Assembly (NCBI GenBank): GCA_900177435.1
Contig: FXAI01000014.1
Coordinates: 1-64,000, forward strand
DNA from: Alteromonadaceae bacterium Bs31
Lineage (GTDB): Bacteria; Pseudomonadota; Gammaproteobacteria; Pseudomonadales; Cellvibrionaceae
DNA: 64,000 nucleotides
Direction: 5' to 3'
Numbering within the stretch: the first letter of the stretch is position 1; every line of letters begins with the position of its first letter. The translations under genes and the position numbers were made by a program. Below, piece after piece: positions 9,487 through 18,249 of the stretch. A model generated the notes under the pieces. That model saw only the letters and a list, made by a program, of their open reading frames with translations, searched no databases and had not been told where the DNA came from.

Positions 9487-9975
9487 ATGAAAAATATACC
9501 GATAATTGATATCGAAGCCAGTGGTTTGCATTTCACGTCCTACCCCATCGAGGTTGCCGTATTACTTAAGGGCGAGAGCCGCTCGTGGTTAATTAAGCCA
9601 GAGCCCAGCTGGCAGTTCTGGTGTAATACTGCTGAGAGCATGCACGGCATATCCCGCGAAACTCTGTATAAGGAAGGTTTACCTGCAGTGGAAGTTGTCG
9701 CCCAATTAAATAAATTTTTGGCTGGCTACGCGGGTGATTTATATAGTGATGCGCATCAGTGGGATGCCGATTGGCTGGATAAGCTGTATTTCGCTGTAAA
9801 ACAGCAACGCCCCTGTTTTATAGCATCGATCTACGAGCTTCTTTCTTCCGAGCAGTCCCAGCACTTCAATGATCAAAAACTGGAATTGGCAGCCCTCGAT
9901 CGCTTTCGGCATCACAGGGCGGAAAGTGATGTTTGGATGTTGGCAGAAGCTTTTGAGAAGGCGAGGCATTATTAA
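9487..9975 (+). CDS. DEDDh-family 3'-5' exonuclease (DnaQ-like)
   Basis: This 162-residue protein is essentially a lone exonuclease domain. Exo I is DIEASG (D8, E10), Exo II is around SDAHQWDADW (D88 or D93), and Exo III is HRAESD (H143, D148), the HxxxxD form of the DEDDh class. Such enzymes remove 3' nucleotides from DNA or RNA with two metal ions. There is no polymerase or helicase domain, so it is neither the PolIII epsilon subunit nor a fusion. The ATG at 9487 gives the complete Exo I strand. It stands alone, downstream of the gene-poor stretch and convergent with the next gene. The substrate cannot be told from sequence. Confidence 0.85.
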   Translation: MKNIPIIDIEASGLHFTSYPIEVAVLLKGESRSWLIKPEPSWQFWCNTAESMHGISRETLYKEGLPAVEVVAQLNKFLAGYAGDLYSDAHQWDADWLDKLYFAVKQQRPCFIASIYELLSSEQSQHFNDQKLELAALDRFRHHRAESDVWMLAEAFEKARHY

Positions 9976-10066
9976 TAAGCAGCACTTGCAGCAGTACTTC
10001 GGCTATATAGCGCGATGTTGAGGCCTTTTGGTTTTGAGGTATAAGGGTTGAATAAGTCCAATTAAA

Positions 10067-10963
10067 TCAGGGCTCAACCATATTTAGCAGGTAGGGCCTA
10101 TCATGGGCCAGAAAAGAGTTATTGATATTGGTATTACTCAAATAAAATATTTGCATTTTCTTTTGCGTGAGCAGCTGTACGGATCGGCCGAAATACCGAT
10201 TAAATACTTTATCGATCTGCCCTGTAGCGTGTGCTTTCTTTAAGCCGGCTTCCAGTCGCTCTGCAAGTAATACTTGGCGCTTATTCACAAAAAAGTACAT
10301 GGGTAAGTAGGTGTATACGGCAAAATTTTCAGCAATAGCTAATTCTGGCATGGCGGAGCTGTAAGTTTTGAATTCTGCTTCTATCTCGTAAACGCCCCGC
10401 ATTAGTGCATCAAAGCGCGCTGTTTTTAACATGGGGAATAAGTGTTTGTAACTCTCGCCGTACACTACCTCAAATTTATTATCTTCAAGAATTTTTGCAG
10501 TAGACCACCCTCTGCCCTGTCCGATTTTTAGCGCTCTAAGCTCATTCAACGAATGTATTGCCGCGTGGCCGTCCTGATCTGTTTTTCGCACAAAGAACAG
10601 CCGGTAACTGGCGAGGCCTTTCAGTAAGGGAAATTGGACCATATCGGCTTTTTCTAACCAGCTCGCGGAAGGCATGGATAGAGCGACGGAGATGCTATCA
10701 CCCTGATCGAGCGCTACAAGCTGGCGACGGATGGTCATTGCCTTGTTGTAGTAGCGGATTCTGTAGGGGCCAAATTCTTCTGTTGTTAAGTCTAAAGCCA
10801 GTCTTAATAAGGTATTGGCGTACTCGTGATGACTAGCTGCTCTCTCTACTACAGGAACAGTAACCACTTCTGCTTGTCGTTCGTGAGGGTTGAGCTCGGC
10901 ATCGGCCGCAGACAGAAGAGGGCTTGTCAGTGTCGATACTATCAGTAGAAGCAGTGCTCGCAT
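10067..10963 (-). CDS. Periplasmic solute-binding-like protein (PBP2 fold)
   Basis: This 298-residue protein opens with a clear Sec signal peptide (basic start, Leu-rich core, Ala-rich cleavage region near residue 20). The body resembles family-3 extracellular solute-binding proteins, with segments such as LNELRALKIGQGRGWST and a closing 'KVFNRYFG' helix. It has no adjacent permease or ATPase genes, so it may not serve an ABC transporter. Many marine gammaproteobacteria carry stand-alone proteins of this type. The ligand is unknown. It is convergent with the exonuclease gene and divergent from the cytochrome b562-like gene. Confidence 0.75.
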   Translation of the reverse strand: MRALLLLIVSTLTSPLLSAADAELNPHERQAEVVTVPVVERAASHHEYANTLLRLALDLTTEEFGPYRIRYYNKAMTIRRQLVALDQGDSISVALSMPSASWLEKADMVQFPLLKGLASYRLFFVRKTDQDGHAAIHSLNELRALKIGQGRGWSTAKILEDNKFEVVYGESYKHLFPMLKTARFDALMRGVYEIEAEFKTYSSAMPELAIAENFAVYTYLPMYFFVNKRQVLLAERLEAGLKKAHATGQIDKVFNRYFGRSVQLLTQKKMQIFYLSNTNINNSFLAHDRPYLLNMVEP

Positions 10964-11202
10964 TGTTAGTGTGTACTTACTTATCTGGCTGTTCCAAGTT
11001 AGCCGTTAGCATTTTTGACGCGTCAGTTATCTTAGTGTAAACGACTCTGAGTAAAATTGTGCTAACAATCGATCTATCCTGTGCTCAAGATGTATCTAAG
11101 ACCAGACCACAAAGGCCACCTGAGCTTATGATACGATCTCGAGTTCTAGCGATAATTTATTTGGATACTTGTTAACTGGCCCGAATACAAAAGGTGATGA
11201 CT

Positions 11203-11574
11203 ATGAAAATACTGGTTTTGGCTCTACTTGTGAGTGCGATGCTGTCCGTTCTTGGCTGTTCCCGTGGAAGCGACCTTCATGAGGCCATGGAGAGCATGGG
11301 AGATTCCATGAAAGCCATGAGTAAATCGGAAGAGCTTGAGCAGCTTAAAAAGGAGTTGGGGGATTTTACCGCTGCATTGGAAGTGGCTGTGCAGCAAAAA
11401 GTAAAAGAGGAGGATCAACTGACTTTTGACGAAGGATTGAAGAAGGTTCAGGATGGAACTGCAAAAATCCAGCAGGCGCTCGAACAAGGCAATGCCGACT
11501 TAGCAAAAAAACTGCTGAAAGAGCTGCATGAACTGGAAGAAAAATACCACGAAAAACTGGGTGTTGAAGATTAA
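11203..11574 (+). CDS. Lipoprotein form of cytochrome b562
   Basis: The N-terminus is a lipoprotein signal with lipobox LSVLGC (Cys19 from this start). The mature part aligns by eye with E. coli cytochrome b562: 'DLHEAMESMGDSMK' matches 'DLEDNMETLNDNLK', and 'EKYHEKL' matches 'NAYHQKY'. Both heme ligands of b562 (Met7 and His102) have counterparts, Met29 and His116, so it may bind b-type heme in a four-helix bundle, here tethered to a membrane. ATG 11203 is preferred because AAAGG (11190-11194) lies 8 bases upstream; GTG 11194 and ATG 11197 are too close to it. It is followed by an MFS gene after 32 bases, probably in the same operon. Heme binding is inferred. Confidence 0.8.
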   Translation: MKILVLALLVSAMLSVLGCSRGSDLHEAMESMGDSMKAMSKSEELEQLKKELGDFTAALEVAVQQKVKEEDQLTFDEGLKKVQDGTAKIQQALEQGNADLAKKLLKELHELEEKYHEKLGVED

Positions 11575-11606
11575 ACACCCAAACCAATACAAAAAGGTCT
11601 AGTGTG

Positions 11607-12839
11607 ATGTCAGACAATATAGAGAACATAGCAACCATAGCAGGCAAGGGTGAGGCCTTTGAACAAGCGGGCTTCTGGCAAAAGCCGGAAAACCTTCTGC
11701 TCTGCATGACCTTCGTTATGTCCTTTATGTTCGCCTGTTGGCAAGTGTTACTTAACAATTTTGTGGTCGAGCGCGCGGCTTTTACCGGAGTTGAAATTGG
11801 CATATTACAGAGTGTGCGTGAAATTCCCGGTTTCCTTGCATTCACTGCCGTCTTTGTTTTATTAATTATCCGTGAACAGTATTTTGCCATGCTCTCTGTT
11901 GCGGTGATGGGTTTAGGTGTTGCACTAACGGGTTTTTTTCCTTTTTCCATTGGCCTGTACCTCACCACATTTCTAATGTCTGTGGGATTTCACTACTTCG
12001 AAACAATCAATAAGTCACTAACTCTTCAATGGTTGGCCAAGGAGGAGTCTGCCCATTTTCTCGGGCGCGCGCTGTCTATTAAGGCATTGGCAGCGCTTTC
12101 TGCTTACGCGCTCATTTTTATTGCCATGGACCGCCTGGGGATAGATTATAAATGGATGTATTTGCTGGCGGGGTTAGGTGGCTTGCTTGCTATTTTTGTG
12201 ATTTACAAAAAATTCCCCAATTTCAAACCTAAAGTAGATCAGCATAAGCGTCTAATTTTTCGTTCGCGCTATTGGCTCTATTATTCACTTGTTTTTATGA
12301 GTGGAGCGCGCAGGCAAATCTTTGTGGTGTTTGCAGGCTTTATGATGGTTGAAAAGTTTGGCTACAGTGTTGGCGAGATTAGTCTTCTTTTTATTATTAA
12401 CTATGTGTTCAATTTTTTCTTCGCACCCAAAATAGGTAAGTTGATTGGCCATATCGGTGAGCGACGTGCCCTGAATATTGAGTACATGGCGCTATTTGTT
12501 ATATTTGTGGGTTATGCTTTCGTGCAAACAGGAATACTTGCGGGGGTACTGTATGTGTTGGATCACTTGTTTTTTGCCCTTGCTATCGCTATTCATACCT
12601 ACTTTCAGAAAATTGCGGATAAAAAAGACATTGCAGCGACCGCCAGTGTGAGTTTTACGATCAATCATATAGCCGCTGTTTTTATTCCCGCGCTGCTCGG
12701 GATAGTCTGGATATATTCTTCAACAGCGGTTTTTTTAATCGGCGCCTTTTTCGCGCTGATTTCGCTGGTGTTGAGCTTTAATATTCCCGCAGACCCTCAG
12801 GAAGGTAGAGAAGTGGTTTTCTCGCCTTTCAATAAATAA
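11607..12839 (+). CDS. Major facilitator superfamily transporter
   Basis: This protein of about 410 residues has around a dozen hydrophobic helices, a cytoplasmic N-terminal tail of about 30 residues and a basic central loop (YKKFPNFKPKVDQHKR), the usual two-bundle MFS plan. No substrate motif is recognised. The ATG at 11607 follows AAAAAGG (11591-11597) by 9 bases; a GTG sits just before it at 11604. It lies directly downstream of the cytochrome b562-like lipoprotein and 12 bases before thpR, so these three may be transcribed together. Confidence 0.85.
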   Translation: MSDNIENIATIAGKGEAFEQAGFWQKPENLLLCMTFVMSFMFACWQVLLNNFVVERAAFTGVEIGILQSVREIPGFLAFTAVFVLLIIREQYFAMLSVAVMGLGVALTGFFPFSIGLYLTTFLMSVGFHYFETINKSLTLQWLAKEESAHFLGRALSIKALAALSAYALIFIAMDRLGIDYKWMYLLAGLGGLLAIFVIYKKFPNFKPKVDQHKRLIFRSRYWLYYSLVFMSGARRQIFVVFAGFMMVEKFGYSVGEISLLFIINYVFNFFFAPKIGKLIGHIGERRALNIEYMALFVIFVGYAFVQTGILAGVLYVLDHLFFALAIAIHTYFQKIADKKDIAATASVSFTINHIAAVFIPALLGIVWIYSSTAVFLIGAFFALISLVLSFNIPADPQEGREVVFSPFNK

Positions 12840-12851
12840 GCAAAACTAGTC

Positions 12852-13367
12852 TTGGCTCGCCTGTTTGTTGGCTTAAAAGTCCCAGAAAATATTTGCCGGC
12901 TTATTGCCAGGCAGGCCCCTTTGCCTGCCGGTGCGGCGGCTATTCCAGTGCAAAACTACCATGTAACGCTGGTGTTCATTGGCGAGGCTGAGGCGGCTGA
13001 GGTTAAGGCTGCTATTGGCGGGCTGCGGTTTGAGCCTATAGCGCTTTATACCCTTGGCTATGGCCATTTTTCACAAAAATTATTTTACCTTGGAATAAGG
13101 CCTGTTGCAGAGTTGCTGGGCTTACAGAAGAGCCTTGTAAGTGCCTTGTGCCAGGCGAGAGTGCCGGTAGACACAAGGAGTTTCGTGCCACATATCACGC
13201 TGGCTAGAGCTTCGCAGCCCTGGCGGCAAGATGAAACTGAAACCTGTATAAATCGGCCCGTTACAGCACACAGCTGGCGGGCCGAAGGTTATAGCTTGTT
13301 TTGCAGTGAATTAAGGCCTAGTGGCGTGTGCTATACGGAAATTGTCAAATTCCCGGCGCTTAGTTAG
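12852..13367 (+). CDS. thpR: RNA 2',3'-cyclic phosphodiesterase (2'-5' RNA ligase family)
   Basis: This 171-residue member of the 2H phosphoesterase superfamily carries both HxT motifs: H37-V-T39 in YHVTL and H114-I-T116 in PHITL. These enzymes open 2',3'-cyclic phosphate ends of RNA and can reversibly join 2'-5' linkages in vitro. The start is TTG at 12852, which places the usual 'RLFVGL' strand at the N-terminus; no ATG fits. The 3' end overlaps the end of the small minus-strand gene by 8 bases. Confidence 0.88.
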   Translation: MARLFVGLKVPENICRLIARQAPLPAGAAAIPVQNYHVTLVFIGEAEAAEVKAAIGGLRFEPIALYTLGYGHFSQKLFYLGIRPVAELLGLQKSLVSALCQARVPVDTRSFVPHITLARASQPWRQDETETCINRPVTAHSWRAEGYSLFCSELRPSGVCYTEIVKFPALS

Positions 13368-13638
13368 CCACGGCTTGTAAGCTAGGCTCCGTATAGTTGT
13401 TGTCAATATTTAACAGACTATGGAAATGCAGTAGCTCCTGTCGCTCAGGGTAACGTTGCATATAATCAAACAATTTTTCGTAGGTGATCATATCTCGAGT
13501 GTAGCTGCTCTCTTCGATGGGCAATGTTTGACCAATCTCGGCCACCAATTTGGCTTGTTCGGTTTTGTCCTGGTTAAGTAGTAAGCGAATTTCACAAAGT
13601 AGGCTATTGGCAATCATAAGCGCGTCTTTATTGTTCAT
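13360..13638 (-). CDS. Small hypothetical protein
   Basis: This 92-residue, probably all-helical soluble protein is rich in Leu, Glu and Gln, with no signal peptide, membrane helix, Cys pair or recognised domain. The coding look (balanced composition, clean ATG) and tail-to-tail overlap of 8 bases with thpR support a real gene. Its upstream region holds the nested inverted repeat at 13758-13803, which could act on this gene or on the divergent one at 13984. Function unknown. Confidence 0.6.
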   Translation of the reverse strand: MNNKDALMIANSLLCEIRLLLNQDKTEQAKLVAEIGQTLPIEESSYTRDMITYEKLFDYMQRYPERQELLHFHSLLNIDNNYTEPSLQAVAN

Positions 13639-13757
13639 GCATAATTCCTTGTTAGCTGGGCTGCTTGAAGATTACATAAAAGAATTTACTCATATATCTC
13701 AGAGTCTCCCTTACAGTTTAGTGCCTTAGATTAATATTTCTGTAAAATATTTACCTT

Positions 13758-13803
13758 AATGCTTAACATTTCTATCAAATAATTTTTGATAGTCCCAAGC
13801 ATT
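13758..13803. repeat. Nested inverted repeat in divergent promoter region
   Basis: The outer arms AATGCTT (13758-13764) and AAGCATT (13797-13803) are perfect complements. The inner arms CTATCAAA (13772-13779) and TTTGATAG (13785-13792) form a perfect 8-bp stem with a 5-base loop. No T-run follows, so it is not an intrinsic terminator. It could be an operator pair or an RNA leader structure. Confidence 0.6.
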
Positions 13804-13912
13804 CTATTCATACGCTTGCTTTATGGTAATTGGGTAAATTTGTTACGTGTAGCTTGTTACGCATTTCGTAATGGGGTGACACTTATGGCGTAAAATTCCG
13901 TGTGTGTCATAA

Positions 13913-13922
13913 TTGTGCACAA
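13913..13922. promoter_or_regulatory. Perfect 10-bp palindrome TTGTGCACAA
   Basis: This symmetric site lies 61 bases before the TTG start of the next gene, in the zone where a repressor or activator could act. No regulator family is assigned, and a chance palindrome is possible in AT-rich DNA. Confidence 0.35.
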
Positions 13923-13983
13923 ATTAACAGCTAACCCGCCTCGCAGTAAGGGTTTCTAATTGCTTAATCTTGAGTAAGTTCGA

Positions 13984-15039
13984 TTGAAAAAATTAATTGT
14001 TCTGATGATTGCGCTTCCGATTATTGCTTGGCTCCTGTTTGCCGATAATTCAGTTCAGAAAATTGTCACTGAGCCTGCCACGGCTGAACAGGCTAAACCT
14101 GCCGAGCTTGGCCAGAAAAAACCTCCTATTGCTTTGCCTCAGTCCGATCAAAATATTCACACTAAATCTGAGCCTGCCGAGTTGCAGCAAAGCTCCGTTA
14201 AACCTGAGCCTCGAGTGTCATTAATCGAGCAATGGCGTGAAGAAATGCTTAGTTCCGGTAGTGCAGAGGACTTACTGGTTCTGGCTAGCCTCGAAGGTGA
14301 TGAAGATCTCCGCGAGCAATTACTATTTGAAGCCTTGATGCTGGACCCACAAAATACACTTGTTAACTTTATGGTGATAGAGCACTGCCTGGCAAAGCCA
14401 AATTCCACACACTGTGGCCCTCATGTTTTTGATGTACTGGCTGAAATGGATGGCAACAACGGCTTGGTGCGGGATTTTAAAGCCGTGCAGGCTTACCGGG
14501 ACGGGGATGTGGATGCAGCGCTTGTATCGCTGGGAGAATCGCTTTCTACCAAGGTGGCGGATGATTATCAGTGGCAACATATCTCTGCTGTTGGTGATGC
14601 CTTAACGGAGCGAGGCGCTGAACGGGATGGAAAATTTATTGAGGAAGTCCTGAGTGCCACCAGCGCTCGTAAAAGTGAGCGCATGTCAGAAATGATGAGG
14701 ATGTGTCAGGAGCAAATGTCCAATTCCTTATGGCGGGATATTTGTTTTGGCCGGGGTTTGGCTTTAAGCCGCACAGGCTTAAGTATGACAACGCAAATGC
14801 TTGGCCACAGTATGGTGGTGCATTCCAGTGCCGGTTCAGAAGACCTGCGCAAGCATTATATGAACCAGATGCTAGGTAAATCTAACGAATATCACTCTCT
14901 GTCAAATTCGCTCAGCGACAGGGTTGTGAATAACGAAAACTGGAAATTATCGGACCAGCAATGGCAGGAATATTTATCGACCTACTCCGAACGTGGCGAA
15001 ATGGAAGCATTAAAATATCTAATTCATGCTGCAGATTAA
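13984..15039 (+). CDS. Membrane-anchored hypothetical protein, 351 aa
   Basis: The start is TTG at 13984 and gives a short basic N-terminus and one hydrophobic helix (about 5-20), followed by a Pro/Ala/Gln/Lys-rich linker (about 21-75) and a long helical, acidic domain. This looks like a single-pass inner-membrane protein facing the periplasm, or an uncleaved signal anchor. The helical part has a loose tetratricopeptide-like feel (for example LLVLASLEGDEDLREQLLFEALMLD, given here in two parts: LLVLASLEGD and EDLREQLLFE), but no domain can be named. It has no operon partner and is convergent with the RND gene. Function unknown. Confidence 0.7.
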   Translation: MKKLIVLMIALPIIAWLLFADNSVQKIVTEPATAEQAKPAELGQKKPPIALPQSDQNIHTKSEPAELQQSSVKPEPRVSLIEQWREEMLSSGSAEDLLVLASLEGDEDLREQLLFEALMLDPQNTLVNFMVIEHCLAKPNSTHCGPHVFDVLAEMDGNNGLVRDFKAVQAYRDGDVDAALVSLGESLSTKVADDYQWQHISAVGDALTERGAERDGKFIEEVLSATSARKSERMSEMMRMCQEQMSNSLWRDICFGRGLALSRTGLSMTTQMLGHSMVVHSSAGSEDLRKHYMNQMLGKSNEYHSLSNSLSDRVVNNENWKLSDQQWQEYLSTYSERGEMEALKYLIHAAD

Positions 15040-15065
15040 GCCCAGGCCCTCATAAGAGCAACGAT

Positions 15066-18000
15066 TTACTGGTTTTTTACAGTAGTGCCACTTGCCAGGT
15101 TACCAAGACTACCGCTTAATTTTCTTAACCCTTTTCCCATATCTGCAGAGATTATATACAGGTTAGGGACAAGGATTAAAGTAACCAGGGTGGCGAACAA
15201 TACGCCGAAAGCCAGTGACACCGCCATGGGTATTACGATTTTTGCTTGCAGGCTGGTTTCCGTCATTATTGGAATTAAGCCAATAAACGTTGTTAATGAG
15301 GTTAGCATTATCGCCCGAAAACGTTTTTGACCACCGTGTAGTACCGCCTCTATTAATGTCTCACCTCTTGCCTTGGCGCGGTTGACGTAGTCCACCAGCA
15401 CCAGCGAGTCGTTTACCACAACGCCGACGACCGCGAAAATGCCGAACATAGACATACGGCTTACGTCCATGCCCAAAAGTATATGGCCCCAAATAGCACC
15501 GATTACACCGAAAGGAATTACCGACATTATCATTAAGGGTTGCAGATAAGATTTTAAGGGTAGAGCCAGCAGGACGTATATGGGGAGTAAAATGATTAGA
15601 ATACTGAGTATCTGGTTTATAAAGCCTTCTCTGTCGTCTTTCAGTTTTCCCGATTCCTCTATAGATACCGCCGGATTATCTTTTAGCACCTGCGGGAATA
15701 CATTTTTCTTCATTTCATCGGCGACTTTAAGTGATTCAGCCTGCTGCTCGTCTACATCGCCCCAGATGGTAATTGCTCTGTTTCCCTCTTCCCGGTAAAT
15801 CTGATTCAGGCCTGTGGTGTATTCAATCTCGGCCACTTCGGACAGGGGAACTTCAGCCCCCTCCGGGGTGCGAATAAGTACCTGATTTATCGAAGTCATG
15901 GAATCGCGCTCTGAGCGCGGGTAGCGCACCATCACTCGAATTTCCTGCCTATCTCGCATTATGCGTTGTGCTTCCAGCCCATACAGTGCGAAACTCGCCT
16001 GTGAGGCTACATCGTTGGTGGTAAGGCCGAGGCTATAGGCAACAGGCTTTAGTTTAAAACGAATTTCTTTTGCCGCAGCCTGTTCACTGTCGTTAATTTC
16101 TGAAACGCCCTTCATTTTGCCAAGCTCTCTGGCTATGGTATCCGCAGCGGCCCTTAGTTGTTCTTCATTTCGGCTTTTTAATCTGAAACTGATGTCGCCG
16201 TCATTGGCGCGTCGGCCGAAAACATTGTCGTTAATGGTGATGTTTTTCTTGTTAGGGATGCTGGGCATTTTTTCCCGCCAGCGACGGGACAGTTCAAAAG
16301 TATCAAAAGGTCTGTCATCGGGGTCCACCAATTTTGCCTGAATTTTTGCACTGGTACGGTTTTCGTCATACATATGAATTTTAGCAACCATCGCCGTACC
16401 AAATTCCTGTAGGACATCTTCTTCTACTTCGCGCATCATGGCTTCGAGCTTGTACATACCATCAAGCAGGGCGCTCTCGGGTGCGTCCGGGTTCATTTCC
16501 AGGTTCACTACAGAAAAGTCGTGCGGCACCTTGGGGAACATGATCATGCGAATATGGCCGGTAGAGAACATGGTGACGGTGAGCACAATGGTGCAGACAA
16601 AAGCAATAAAAATGGTATAGCGGTAATTGATAGAGCGTTTTAAAAAAGGCGCGTATGTTTCACGTATAAACTTACTGAGAAAATTATCTATACGCCTTCT
16701 TATTTTGGTAAGCGGATTGTTAGTTTCCTTTTTCTCTAGCGGCATGCCTGCCAAATGGGCAGGTAAAATAAGTTTTGATTCGACCAGCGAGAAAATAAGG
16801 CAAAGAATGACAACGTAGCCAATGGCGTGGGGGAAGGCAGATTGTGGGCCGCTTTCCAAGGCCATCGGCAGAAAAGCGGCCACAGTGGTTAGTACGCCAA
16901 AGGTGGCAGGTGTGGCAACACGTTGAGCCCCCCTTATTACATTGTCGATTGATTGTCCGCGATCCTGGATTTCGGTATAGACGCTTTCACCAATAATAAT
17001 GGCATCGTCCACCACCACCCCGAGCACCATAATAAAAGCGAAAAGACTGGCCACGTTGATCGTCACATCCACCCAGCTTAAAGGCAAAAAAGCCAGGGCG
17101 CCGAGGAAGCTCACAGGTAGGCCCATCATTACCCAGAAAGCCAGCTTGGTTCTTAAAAATAGAGTGAGAATAAGGAAAACAAGTAAACCTCCCCACATCA
17201 TGTTTTCCAGCATCATATCGAGGCGGCCGTTCAGGTAATAGGTCATATCCGCCCAGGTTTCCAGCCGCAAGCCCTCTGGCAGGGTTTCTCTGCGCTCTTC
17301 AATATAGGCATTTACGGTTTTGGCGACGTCGGTAATGCTTTGGTCAGTGGAGGCACCAATAAAGAATGTGAGTGCATTTACGCCGTCCAGTTTTTCGTAA
17401 TTAACGCCCTCTTCGAAAGCATCGTGCACTATAGCAACATCTTTTAGGCGCAATTTTGTGCCGTCGGCCAGGGTTCGCAAGGGAAGGTTTTCGTATTCAG
17501 CCCCTACGTATGCTTGCTGTTCAACCCGTACAGAAATATTACCGGCATCAGCTTTTATTTCCCCTGCTGACTGGTTGGTGGAAAAACTGCGTACAGCGTT
17601 GGCGATATCAGTAAAGCGCAGCTGATATTCCTGGAGTTTATCGCGTTGGACCTCTATTGCTATTTCATAGCGTGCGCCACTGAAAAACTCCGTAATATTT
17701 ACATCCGGTAATGCGCGTAGTTCATCGTGAATATTTTCTCCCAGGCGCTTTAACTCCCTGGTAGGCACATCACCTGCCAGATGCAACCACAAAACATCCT
17801 GGCGGAATTTCTTATGAACCACTTGGGGTGGCTCCATACTGTCGGGGAAGCTGGAAATGGAATCGACCGCATTTTTAATATCGTCCAGCACAATTTGTGG
17901 GTCATAGCCGTCCAATACTTTCAAGCTTGCAGAGGCAGAGCCGCGATTGGAGCGGGTAATGATGCGATCTAAGCCTTCAATACTCTGGAAGGCATTTTCC

Positions 18001-18248
18001 AGTTTGGTGGTTATGGATTCCTCAACCTCTTGCGGTGAGGCCCCACGATAAACCGCAGACACATTAATCCAGGTGTTTTCCACCAGCGGGAACATTTGCT
18101 TACGAATAATGGAGGCGGAATACAGGCCGCCAAGTATTATCGCTGCCATCAAAAGGTTTGCGGCTACAGGGTTGCGTGCAAACCAGGAAATGATGCCGCG
18201 GGAAGTGTCGAGGTCTTGGTCGGCGAGCTTGTCGCTTGCAGTAGACAT
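15066..18248 (-). CDS. RND efflux pump inner-membrane transporter
   Basis: This 1060-residue protein of the AcrB/MexB (HAE) type is near the usual 1030-1050 length. It has twelve predicted helices with two large periplasmic loops after helices 1 and 7. The helix-4 proton-relay pair is present as D414-D415 in VVVDDAII, equivalent to AcrB D407/D408. It exports drugs or other amphiphiles by proton antiport as part of a tripartite pump. It starts one base after the stop of the adaptor gene, so the two are translationally coupled. No outer-membrane TolC partner is nearby. The substrate range is not predictable. Confidence 0.93.
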   Translation of the reverse strand: MSTASDKLADQDLDTSRGIISWFARNPVAANLLMAAIILGGLYSASIIRKQMFPLVENTWINVSAVYRGASPQEVEESITTKLENAFQSIEGLDRIITRSNRGSASASLKVLDGYDPQIVLDDIKNAVDSISSFPDSMEPPQVVHKKFRQDVLWLHLAGDVPTRELKRLGENIHDELRALPDVNITEFFSGARYEIAIEVQRDKLQEYQLRFTDIANAVRSFSTNQSAGEIKADAGNISVRVEQQAYVGAEYENLPLRTLADGTKLRLKDVAIVHDAFEEGVNYEKLDGVNALTFFIGASTDQSITDVAKTVNAYIEERRETLPEGLRLETWADMTYYLNGRLDMMLENMMWGGLLVFLILTLFLRTKLAFWVMMGLPVSFLGALAFLPLSWVDVTINVASLFAFIMVLGVVVDDAIIIGESVYTEIQDRGQSIDNVIRGAQRVATPATFGVLTTVAAFLPMALESGPQSAFPHAIGYVVILCLIFSLVESKLILPAHLAGMPLEKKETNNPLTKIRRRIDNFLSKFIRETYAPFLKRSINYRYTIFIAFVCTIVLTVTMFSTGHIRMIMFPKVPHDFSVVNLEMNPDAPESALLDGMYKLEAMMREVEEDVLQEFGTAMVAKIHMYDENRTSAKIQAKLVDPDDRPFDTFELSRRWREKMPSIPNKKNITINDNVFGRRANDGDISFRLKSRNEEQLRAAADTIARELGKMKGVSEINDSEQAAAKEIRFKLKPVAYSLGLTTNDVASQASFALYGLEAQRIMRDRQEIRVMVRYPRSERDSMTSINQVLIRTPEGAEVPLSEVAEIEYTTGLNQIYREEGNRAITIWGDVDEQQAESLKVADEMKKNVFPQVLKDNPAVSIEESGKLKDDREGFINQILSILIILLPIYVLLALPLKSYLQPLMIMSVIPFGVIGAIWGHILLGMDVSRMSMFGIFAVVGVVVNDSLVLVDYVNRAKARGETLIEAVLHGGQKRFRAIMLTSLTTFIGLIPIMTETSLQAKIVIPMAVSLAFGVLFATLVTLILVPNLYIISADMGKGLRKLSGSLGNLASGTTVKNQ

Positions 18249-18249
18249 A

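Larger units (their letters stand above)
13639..13983. promoter_or_regulatory. AT-rich divergent intergenic region
   Basis: A 345-bp AT-rich spacer separates two divergent genes of unknown function. It contains a nested inverted repeat (13758-13803) and a perfect 10-bp palindrome (13913-13922), both listed separately. No small ORF of note or RNA gene was seen. Promoters for both genes are expected here, but no clear -35/-10 pair could be assigned. Confidence 0.5.

Noticed and set aside
9267-9509. 80-codon plus-strand frame overlapping the exonuclease start
   Set aside because: No ribosome-binding site, unusual composition, and it runs into the well-supported gene at 9487 in another frame.
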